DNA of 64,000 nt, taken from positions 232,491,111 through 232,555,110 of the forward strand of contig NC_133656.1 in the NCBI RefSeq assembly GCF_009905375.1. The letters are read 5' to 3'. Each line of letters begins with the position of its first letter. Positions within the stretch are counted from its first letter, which is position 1. Under the pieces are notes generated by a model that was not told the DNA's origin, did no database searches, and was given only the letters and a program-made list of their open reading frames with translations. The position numbers were made by a program, and so were the translations under genes. Below are positions 24,000 to 35,000 of the stretch, piece after piece. Source of the stretch: Apium graveolens. Lineage: Eukaryota; Streptophyta; Magnoliopsida; Apiales; Apiaceae.

Positions 24000-26900
24000 A
24001 ACGGCTTTGTGAACAAATCTGCCAATTGATCTTCAGACTTGCAGTAAATTAATGTCACAATCTCTTCCTTCTGCACTTCTCTTACGAAAAACAATTTATG
24101 TTGAAATGCTTAGTTGTCCCATGAAACACTGGATCATGGGAAATAGCAATGGCAGCCTGGCTGTCAACAAAAATCTCAGTGCTTGCTTTTTGTTGTAGAT
24201 TAAGATCCAATAAAATTTTTCTTAACCACAATGCTTGATTAACCGTTGTTGTTGCTGCAACAAATTCCGCCTCAACAGTAGATTGAGCCACGGTTACTTG
24301 TTTCTTCGATTTCCATGAGAACATACCAGATCCAAATGTAAAACAGTAACCCGAGGTACTTCTCATGTCATCAGTACAACCACCCCAATCACTGTCAGAG
24401 TAACCTACCAGCTTGAAATTCTTGCTTCTTTGAAATTTAATACCATAATGACTTGTCCCTTTAATATATCGTATCACTCTTTTAGCAGCCTTAAGATGCA
24501 ATTCACTTGCACAATGCATAAACCTGGACAAAACACTTACAGCATTCAAAATATCTGGTCGTGTTGCTGTTAGATACATCAAACAACCAATTATGCTTCT
24601 ATAGTATCCCTCATCAACTTTATCACCACCATCATTCTCACACAACTTCTCCTTCTGATTCATAGGAGTGCTTACTGCCTTGCACTCTCCAAAGTTAAAC
24701 TTATTTAATATCTCCTTTGCATACTTCTTCTGACATATGAAAATTTCATGCTCAGCCTGCATAATTTCCATACCAAGAAAGAAAGAAATCAACCCAAGAT
24801 CTGTCATCTCAAAAACTTTCTTCATTTCTTGCTTAAACCTTGTAACTAGGCCTGCATTATTTCCTGTTACTAAAAGATCATCAACGTAAAGTGAGACAAT
24901 CACAACATCATCATAATGACGTTTGACATAAAGAGTAGCCTCTGACAAGCATTTTTTAAAACCCAAGCTCAACAAATGATCATCTATCCTTTTGTACCAG
25001 GCTCGTGGAGCCTGCTTTAAACCATAAAGAGCCTTCCTGAGAAGATATACCTTGTTCTCTTCTCCCTTCCTCTTAAAACCTTCTGGCTATTCAACGTAAA
25101 TTTCTTCTTGCAAAACACCATTTAAAAATGCTGATTTTACATCCAACTGATGGACTCTCCAATTCATTTGAGCGGCTATCGCAAGTAAAAGCCTTATGGT
25201 GTCCAAACGAGCCACTGGTGCAAAAGTGTCTAATAATCCACACCAAAAACTTGAGAATATCCTTTAACCACGAGTCTTGCTTTGTGTTTATTGACAGACC
25301 CATCAGCATTTAGCTTGGTTCTATACACCCATTTGACTCCAATAACCTTTCTGTTTTCAGGCCTTCCCACTAGAATCCATGTATTATTTTTCTCTATCAC
25401 GGACAACTCCTCGTTCATTGCAGCTACCCAATTTTTGTTTTTTCTTGCTTCTTCATAATTTGTAGGTTCACAAACAGCAATGTTGCATCTTTCATAGATA
25501 TCAGACAGGCTCCTAGTTCCTCTTACGGGGACATGATCCACCATTTCATTTTGCAAGTCAACATTTTCTTCTAATTCTTCAGTACTTGAACTAGGAAGAT
25601 TGAATTTCAATTCCGTCATCAAATGATTTTTCTTCTCTGCAACGTCATTCCAGTTCCATTCCTCATTCTCCACAAAGTTAACATCCCTGGTAACAACAAA
25701 TTGTTCGCTTTGTGGATCGAATATTTTATAGGCCTTATTAACGTAGCCTACAAAAATACCTGGAGATGCTTTTTTGTCCAGTTTATCACGTTTGTTCTGC
25801 GGAATATAAGTGAAACACAAACAGCCAAATATTTTAAGAAATTTTAGTGATGGTTTCTTATCATACCAGGCCTCGAATGGTGTTTGATCATTTAGTGCCT
25901 TCGTCGGAAGCCTATTCTGAAGAAATACAGCTGTATTTGCTGCCTCTGCCCAAAACGACTTTGGTAAATTTTTTTCATGTAGCATACATCTGGACATTTC
26001 CAATATGTACCTGTTTCTCCTCTCACTAACTCCATTTTGTTGTGGCGTGTAAGGAGCTGTTAGTTGATGCTCAATGCCAGCACTTTCACAAAACTGATTG
26101 AATTCATTTGATGTGTATTCTTTTCCATTGTCTGATCTCACAATCTGAATTTCTGAATTTTGCAGCCACTTTCATTTTCAACTCTTGCTTTGAACTTCCA
26201 AAAGACTTGAGCTACTTCTGATTTAAACTTCAAGAAAAATATCCAGCACATTCTAGTGAAATCATCGATGAAGATAACATAATAAAGACTACCTTTTAAA
26301 GAAGGTGTTCTTTGCGGGCCACAAACATCTGTATGAATTAATTGCAGTTTTCTTGTTGCTCTTCCAGATACCTTAGGAAATGGTTTTCTAACAAGTTTAC
26401 CAAATTGACATGCATCGCAGTTTGAAATCCTATCTTCAAAATCTGGAATATCTTCTGCCATCAATTTTGACTTCATTTGCAACAACCCTTTGTGATAATA
26501 ATGCCCAAGTCGTTTGTGCCAAACTTCTGTGATATTTTCCTTGATAGTAAATGCTGATTGCTCCTCCTCCAATGGATTTAAAGAAAAACTCTTTCCTTTC
26601 ATTCTAATAATAAAAATATCTTGATTGGCTGCATCTTTTATTAAACAATGTTTGTTTTCGAAAATAACTTTAAATCCTCTCTCAGTTAGTTGACAAACAC
26701 TCAACAAGTTTTGTTGAATATCAGGTACATAAAGAACATCAGAAATAAGCCTAGTACCTGAACAACTTGCAATTGCAGCAGTCCCTTTTCCTTTTACTGA
26801 GATATAATCACCATTCCCAATCCTAACTTTTGTGATATTGGTTGGCCTTAAATCTCAAAGAATCTCCTTGTCATTTGTCATATGATTGGTGCAACCGCTG

Positions 26901-27910
26901 TCGATTAGCCAACTCCCACTTTCTTCACTACTTGCAAAACAAGTAGCCACAAATAATAGATCCTCCTCCTCTGGATCAACCATCTTAGCGTCCTCACCTT
27001 GTTGCTGATTTTCATTCTTGCATATAATAGCTTCATGTCCCATCTGGTTATATTTGTTGCATTTAGCATCAGGTCTCCTCCAACATTTGAATGGAGGGTG
27101 ACCCTTTTTTCCACAATGTTGACAAGGAGGATAATCTTTTCTAAATCCTAGTCTTTTATTTTCGAATCTGATCCCGTTACCTGTTGTAGAACCTTCTCCA
27201 CTTGAAACATGATACTTTTTGTACACAGACCTCTTATTTTTCCCATCGTCTTGATGCTTCATTGGTAGGGCTCCTTCTATACATCCTTCTTGTCTCATTG
27301 CACGTCTCTGCTCTTGTGCTTGCAAGACACTTAATAGTTCTGTAAGTGTAATCTTTGACAGATCCTTGGTATTTTCAAGAGTAGTAATTGTGGCCTCAAA
27401 CCTTTCGGGCACCGTGACGAGAATCTTTTCGACAATCCTGGAATCTGCTATTGAAGAACCTAACAAACTGACTTGATTCCCGATGTTAAGAAGCCTGTCA
27501 GCATACTCCTTTATTGTCTCTGTCTCTTTCATCTTTTGCAACTCAAAATTACGAATCAAATTCAACACTTGCATCCCACGAATTCTGTCATTTCCTTTGT
27601 ACTCAGACTTGAGGAAATCCCATATTTCCTTCGCTGACTTTAGAGACATGATTCGAGTAAAAATGGATGCTGAAACTGCAGCAAACAAACAGGCTTTAGC
27701 CTTTGATTTCTTTATTTTCTTCTCCTTCTGTGCTTTGATCTGCACCATCGTAGCATTGTCAGAAAGTTCATGAATTTCGTAGTCTTCCACAACTGCTTCC
27801 CAGAGATCTAAAGCATCCAAATACGCCTCCACGCGCACTGCCCAAGTCTGGTAGTTATTTCCATCGAACACTGGTGGAACAATCGAAGAAAATCCAGATT
27901 CGGCATCCAT
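24000..27910 (-). pseudogene. Broken gag-pol of copia element 1
   Basis: Gag starts at 27910 (MDAESGF) with zinc knuckle CQHCGKKGHPPFKC near 27110. The protease motif WLIDSGC lies near 26910. An in-frame TGA near 26855 interrupts the reading, which resumes in the same frame. The integrase GAG-pre-integrase part and its catalytic core (about 26530-25900) are split by a frameshift near 26140. Reverse transcriptase begins near 25340 and is broken again near 25230-24975; YVDDLLVTG lies near 24880. RNase H follows to about 24080, where the frame shifts before the C-terminal tail. The element therefore depends on other copies for movement. Confidence 0.9.
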
Positions 27911-27966
27911 TAGTTGTCTAATACGTACAAACACAGATCCCTTAAGAAGAGAGCTTTGATACCATT

Positions 27967-28185
27967 TGTAAGTTATATTTAGAAGAAACACAGATATTTT
28001 ATTAACTGATGAACAAATTACAATATTTAAACTACAGAGCGAATATAACTTCTCCTGATAACATGACTATAACTGCACAAATACATAACTGCTAATATAT
28101 AATCTGTCTAACTGAATCCTAAAACTATAATAATAGTTTAACACATTATTAAATATAATTTCAGTCCTAAAGCATATATTTAACA
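27967..28185 (-). repeat. 5' LTR of copia element 1
   Basis: 219 bp, same ends as its partner, adjoining the initiator-Met primer-binding site. Confidence 0.95.
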
Positions 28186-28337
28186 ATTACTTATCAAAAT
28201 TAACTACGTAACATCTAGTTACATATCAATAAACCAAACACGTATACTTTAATTATCTTGGAATTATTTTGGAATTTGTAGTTGTAACTTAATTACGGGG
28301 AATTTCAAGTTCCCGTGTAATTAAAACAATCGAGACC

Positions 28338-29049
28338 TAAGTAATTTATAAGTTGAAAAATGAACATACTTTACATATCTAATATGTATATTTAAACTAA
28401 TAATTCTTTTTTAAGACTTCACTAACAAGAATGTGCACGAAAGATTCATCACATGTTTCTAAAATATAACTGGAATTATCAAATTTATTGATAGAATTGT
28501 AAAATTTGCGGTCCAGGTCTATGTGTTAAAATAACCTCTGCCACAATAGCAAGAAATTAATGACTAAATTGTAACAACACAAAAATAATCTACACGAGTT
28601 GATATGTTAATATTTTTCTTCGACAAACTAAAATATTGAACGAGTCGCTTTCAAAAAAATAGGTAAAAATAATATTTAACAACATTAATATTCTAATATC
28701 AAGTAGAAGTATTGTAAACAGAGTAAGATACAGAGAGAAACAGACAAAGAATGCCTTTAGAAATACCTACCATGCTCCCATGTAATCCAAACAGGAGACT
28801 TTCAAAGAAATCGAGCTGCAAATATATTAAATTAACAAAATGTACATTAATTAATTATTCACCAATCAATAACACACTTTATAATTCCAGCTGCCTTCTG
28901 TCTTTGGCATTGAAAAATCCGTTTTTTCTTACTGCTATTTCATTTGATTTTCTTGCTGGTTCCATCTGTGTTTTCTTCTTTAGATTCTCTTTCTTCTCTC
29001 TCACAACTGTAATAATTGACTTCACCCTAGTCTAGATTTAAATTTTGCA
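28338..29049. other. Spacer upstream of the kinase gene
   Basis: AT-rich, with no gene or clear repeat. The last 100 bp should contain the kinase promoter and 5' leader; CT-rich stretches occur at 28975-29010. Confidence 0.4.
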
Positions 29050-32000
29050 ATGTTGAAAAAATATTGTTGTTGCATACCGGAGGATCAAGAACAACAAGAT
29101 TTCAAGTGAGTTGTGTAAATTCCATATTAATGTCGTTTCAGATGGTTTCACGTGTAGAAGTGTTAAATTTCATTTTGTTGTTGTGTTTTAGTTTCAGTGC
29201 ACAATCAGATAAGTCAATGGTTGTGTAAAATTTCGTGTTTATTCCATTTTTTTGTTCTGTTTTTGCTTTAGTGCACAGTCCGATAAGTCAAGTGTTCATG
29301 TGTTAGATGATTCATTGATTCATGTTCATTTATTTTTGTTATTGTTTTAGTGCACAATCCGGCAAGTCAAGAGATTATCCATGGGAGATCTACAGCCTCA
29401 GAGAACTTGTACATGCAACAAATAATTTCCATAATGATAACAAGATCGGAGAGGGTGGTTTTGGAAGTGTCTACTGGGGCCGAACTAGTAAAGGCGTCGA
29501 GGCAATCGTTCTATTTCTAATACTCTAAATAATTCGAACTCGTGTTCTTAAATTTTTGTTGTTAAAAGTTTTGAAATTCTGATTATGTAACACACAGATA
29601 GCAATTAAGCGGTTAAAAGCTATGAGTGCAAAAGCAGAAATGGAATTTGCAGTAGAAGTCGAGATTCTTGGGAGGGTCAGGCACAAAAATTTACTGGGAT
29701 TAAGAGGTTTTTATGCAGGTGGAGATGAAAGGCTTATAGTGTATGATTACATGCCTAATCACAGCTTGATCACTCATCTCCATGGTCAACTTGCTTCTGA
29801 TTGTCTGCTCGATTGGCCTCGAAGAATCAGTATTGCCATTGGGTCGGCTGAAGGAATATCGTAAGTACATGCCCTCTTTAATTATTAGTTTATGATTGTG
29901 TGTTCTACAAGGCCGGCATACTGAGATTCATTGACTCAATATAATGTTGGGTATAATTCTAACTACACAGCAACAATGAGCAGTTATATATATAATAACA
30001 AGAACATGACAAATAACCAACAAACGAAATAAAACACGAAGGTAATAACAAACTATTAAGACTGTAATTGACAAAGAATGTAAAGAAAACTTATCTCTTA
30101 TCGCTTTCCAAATTCTGATAAGAAGAAGAACACAACAGCTGAGTCGCCAAACCCTTCAAGAGGACTTGACTGATCTTGAATGTGATGGAATGCAGCAATA
30201 TCGCTTCCAGGATAAACCAACAACAAATCAATCTGACCACAGATGCAACAATGATCAACGGCGACTCGCACCTCAGTTTGCCCAAAAAACCTATGCAACT
30301 CATATATGTTTGCGAGTTAGGCACCGAGACTTGTGTCATTTTAATCTCAAGTATACCTCTCAATATATAGGCATCTCAAGTTGCTCTTCTTCTATTTTAC
30401 TCGATGTGGTACACCAAGTAACAAAACAGAAAAAGTAAACAAAATGGGTTTTCCTTATTATTTATGTTATATCCTGGTTAATTAATATTAATATTACAAA
30501 ATATATTCAGAGTATGATTAAAATAATCCTTACTCAATATATTTTATATTAATAATTAAATAATCAATATAAATAATTAAACTTGTAATAGAAAAGAAAA
30601 ATATAAGAGTCCCCACTAGCACTAGGCCACACAAGCATTCCACTAAACTCAATATCATTCTTTTACAATACCAATGTGGGACAAAATCCCCATTACCCAT
30701 TTCAAACAAGCAACTTTGTCTCAATATATTCATGGATTCCACTAAGAAAATATCTTAGATCCAAATATGAAAGTTTAAGTCCTCATATCAAGGAACAACC
30801 TCCAAGTGTTAGTTTCCGGAAATTATATCAAGAACATATATAAAATATGCCTCAAACTTTCCATTTTCTAACAATCCCCCACAAATCCATAATTAAATTG
30901 CATACCAGATTTTATCCTGACTTGCTTTTCAGAGTCGGTACCCTCCCGGGTTTGAACCCTCCTAAGTCCTCTACTTCGATGGCTACCGGATACAGATGGA
31001 ATGTTTCACCTTGAATCTTTATCCGTTGGGTGTAACCACACTCCATAGACAACGACAAGTCAAAGGCTATGGTGCCAATCTACGGCTTTGAGACGTTAAT
31101 GGTCATGTCTCGATCCTGTTCGTCGAATGTTTCGAGGAATAACCCTTTCCTCTAATTGCGACCACACAATTACATTCGCTTAGCTGGACACCTCCAGAGA
31201 TGTACTGCTATCATCTCGTCAAACGACTTGACCCCATTCAGAGTTCAAATAACTCTTGCTAACTAGCAGTTCAAGTACCTCTTAAGGTTTATAGGGAATA
31301 GACTCAGATACATAAGTATCTAAATGTATATGGTAGAGGTACTACCAATTCATCCTTACAACCTGTTATTACCACATTAAATACACTTCAAGGGATCTCC
31401 TCTCAGGTGTATTGGGTTCCCGCTGTTGATGAATTATGATGGGTTACCAGTCTCATCCCCAACCTCGACTTAAGGACTATAGCATGCTCAATCCCTTTAG
31501 TCAGCGGATCAGCTATATTATCCTGAGTTCCTATGAACTCTATAGCAATAATCCTATCAGACACAAGACCCCTTATAGACTTTAGTCTAACTTGGATGTG
31601 TCTCTTTGTTTTGGCATTATATTTTACACTTCTGACTTTATCGATAGTTGTACGGCTATCACAATGAACAGAAATGGCAGGAAGCGGCTTGCTTACTACA
31701 TGTAACATACTCATGAGTCCATGTAACCATTCAGCCTCCGTCCCCGTGGCATCAAGTGCACACAACTCAGCCTCAAAAGTAGACCGAATAATCAAAGTCT
31801 GTCTAGAAGACTTTCAGGACACTGCTCCACCCGCAAGGGTAAACACATATCCAGTCACTCCATTGGAACCAGATTTCTTAGCTATCCAACTTGCATCACT
31901 GTACCCCTCGAGTACCCCCGGAAATCTCCGGTAATGCAAGCCAAGGGAAATAGTTCCATTCATATATCTAAGAACTCTATCCAGTGCCTCCCAATGAGTC

Positions 32001-35000
32001 TTGTTTGGACCGCTTGTATATCTAGCCAACTTAGATACAGAATAAGAAATATCTGGCATAATCACATTAGCAAGATATTGCAAACTCCCAATAATCTAAG
32101 AATACCTTAACTGAGACACAGGAACTCCTGAACTATTCTTGACTAAGGCAACTTTTGAATCATATGGTGTACTAGCGATTCTACAATTTGAATAACCATA
32201 CTTCTCAAGTATAGATTTCTCTATATAATGAGATTGTGACAAAGTTATTCCATCAGTTGACTGAGTCAACTTGATCCCAAGAATCACACTAGCATCACCC
32301 ATATCCTTCATCTCAAAGTGCATCTTCAAAAAACTCTTTGTCTCGTTAATAATCTCAATATTGGTTCCAAACAACAAGATATCATCTACATACAAGCACA
32401 CGATCACACAATCATTACCTCTAACCTTTTAGTAGACACACTTGTCACTTTCATTAACTAAAAAATTCGAAGTCTAAAACAGTTTCATCAAACTTTTTAT
32501 GCCAGTCTATAGGTGCTTGTTTAAGGCCATAGATGGACTTGACTAGTCTACATACTTTCCTCTCATTACCAGAAGCAACAAATCTCTCAGGCTGATCCAT
32601 ATAAATCTCTTCTTCAAGGTCACCATGAAGAAAAGCTGTCTTTACATCCATTTGATGGATGATAAGACCATGTACAGAAGCCAATGCAATAAACATTCTG
32701 ATTGTTGTCATTCGGGCAACTGGAGAATATGTATCAAAATAATCAATGCCTTCCCTTTGCCTAAAGCCCTTAGCAACTAGCCTAGCCTTGTACTTATTTA
32801 TTGAGCCATCAGGGTTTAGCTTCCTCTTAAAGATCCATTTACCTCCAATAGTAGAACACCCTGGAGGGAGATCAACTAACTCCCATATTCCGTTTGAAAC
32901 AATTGAGTCAATTTCACTCTTTACAGCGCCTTTCCAATTCCTTGACTCCGAAGAATCCTTGGCTTGACGGAAAGTTAAAGGCTCATCCTCGACATTGTAA
33001 GTGATAAAGTCACTTCCAAAATCCTTGACTACCTTTGCACGCGTACTCCTTCTAGGTTCCTCTACTTTGTTAGGAGTAGAGCTACTACCAGGATCCACCC
33101 CCACATTTGTCATCTTTTCCACATGATCAGGAGTAGAACTTGATGTGTGAGTGGGATCATCCTCAGAACTACCCAAAGATATACCAGTCTTCATTGGGAA
33201 TACTTCCTCAAAGAAAATTGCATCACGAAACTCAAGTATCGTATTCGCCACAATACCATCTATGTCAGATTTTAATACTAAAAATCTCATAGCAGTTGTG
33301 GTTTCAAGATAGCCCAGAAAGATACAATCAACAGTTTTCGGACCCAATTTCTTTCTCTTGTGTTCAGGGAAAAGCACCTTAGCAAGGCACCCCCACACAC
33401 GAAGATAACTCAAACTTGTCCTACGCTTTCTCCATAATTCATATGGTGTCTTGTCCATATGTTTCAGAGGGACTCTATTCAGAATATGGCAAGCCATATT
33501 CAGAGCCTCTCCCCACATGTACTTAGGCAACCCAGAATTAATTAGCGTACTGTTAATCATGTCTTTAAAAGTTCTGTTCTTTCGTTCTGCCACCCATTAG
33601 ACTCAGGTGTGTATGGTGGAGTAACCTCATGAACTATACCATTGTTTGCGCAAAATTCATTAAACAAGGTACTCGTATACTCACCACCTCTATCAGACCT
33701 CAAACGTTTAAGTACTTTGCCAATTTGTGTTTCAGCTTCATTTTTATACATAATGAATTTATCTAGTGCTTCATTCTTATGTTTAAGCAAATAAACATAA
33801 CAATATCTACTAAAATCATCTATAAAGGTAATGAAATATCTACAGTGATGCTTAGTCAACACACCACCAAATTTACATATGTCTGAGTGTACTAAATCTA
33901 ACAAGTCTGAATCCCTAACAATATTATGAAAAGGTTTCCTTGTTTATTTAGCAGTTACACACACTTGACACTTAGATTTCTTATCAATGGTGTACTTTAG
34001 AATCAACTCTAAATTCATCATATACTTTAGAGCACCAAAATTTAAATGACCAAAGTCGTAAGTGCCACAAATCAGATGATTCTACACAATTAACAAAAGG
34101 TGCAACACTATCATTAATAAAACCACCCTAAACGGGTTCAACATTTATTAAAAACAAACCATCAGACAAGTAACCCTTGTCAAAGAATGTACCAGTATGA
34201 GTAATAACTACTTTATTACACTTCAAAGAAAGTTCAAAGCCGTTTTTAAGTAAACAACTTCCACTTATAATATTTCTACGAATAGAGGGAACATGATACA
34301 CTCTAGTGCGAGATAGAATCCGCCCAGAAGCAAACTTCAGGTCCACGTTTCCTATTCCAAGCACTTGTGCAGCACTAGCATTCCCGATCGTCACTGTCAC
34401 TCTATGACTCTGTTGATAAGATACAAACAAGCTAATATCAGCACAAATATGTAAATTAGCTCTAGTATCAATCAACCACTCATGTGACAGATAAGTGGAA
34501 AGTAGTACAGGGTTGTAAGTAACATACTCGACATCGGTTCCAGAGGCAACAACCTCACCAATGACCATGTTAGCTACTGGCCCACTCGTGGTTCCAAGTC
34601 CAAGCACAGTATTTGCTTGAGCTACCACTCCAGATTTCTTAGCTTTCTTACTTGGACAATCCTTGCCTTTTCTGTCCTACAGTCACTACATTTACCTTCG
34701 AGCTCCCATGTTCCACATGCAACACATGTCCCTATTTGGACTTGTGCTGCTCCCGTACTGAGATGTCCAACATCAAGTTAGTCCATGTGATCTCTCCTTT
34801 TTATCTTTTCAGGAAGAGAGCAAACTCTTCCCAAGACTTATGGAGCTTTTCAATCACAGACATCACTAGAAACTTCTCAAGCAAGACCATACCGGACTCA
34901 CCCAAATCATGAACTAACATCTCAAACTCATGGACCTGTTCAGTCATGGATTTTCCATCCACTAGCTTAAAATCAAGAAACCTAGCCACAGAATACTTCT

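Larger units (their letters stand above)
23714..28185 (-). mobile_element. Complete Ty1/copia retrotransposon with disabled gag-pol
   Basis: Two 219-bp LTRs (23714-23932 and 27967-28185) differ at three positions, and the element is flanked by a perfect 5-bp duplication ATTAC. On the minus strand the primer-binding site TGGTATCAAAGCTC (about 27951-27964) follows the right LTR, matching initiator tRNA-Met. The purine-rich tract AAGCAAGGAGGAG lies next to the left LTR. Length is 4472 bp. LTR identity near 98.6% indicates a fairly recent insertion, into an older MITE. Confidence 0.95.
23514..28337. mobile_element. Tourist-like MITE split by a copia element
   Basis: The left arm (23514-23713) begins GGCCTCGTTTGTTTCGATG. 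The right arm (28186-28337) ends CAATCGAGACC, an imperfect inverted match, and carries the same GTAACTT and GGAATTTCAAG motifs as the MITE at 18526-19789. The insertion at 23714-28185 lies between the arms. Without it the MITE is about 350 bp. Confidence 0.7.

Noticed and set aside
30091..30438. Open frames in both LTRs of the intron-3 copia element (also 35681-35977).
   Set aside because: They occur at the same place in both LTRs, overlap on both strands and have no known domain; they reflect LTR sequence, not a gene.
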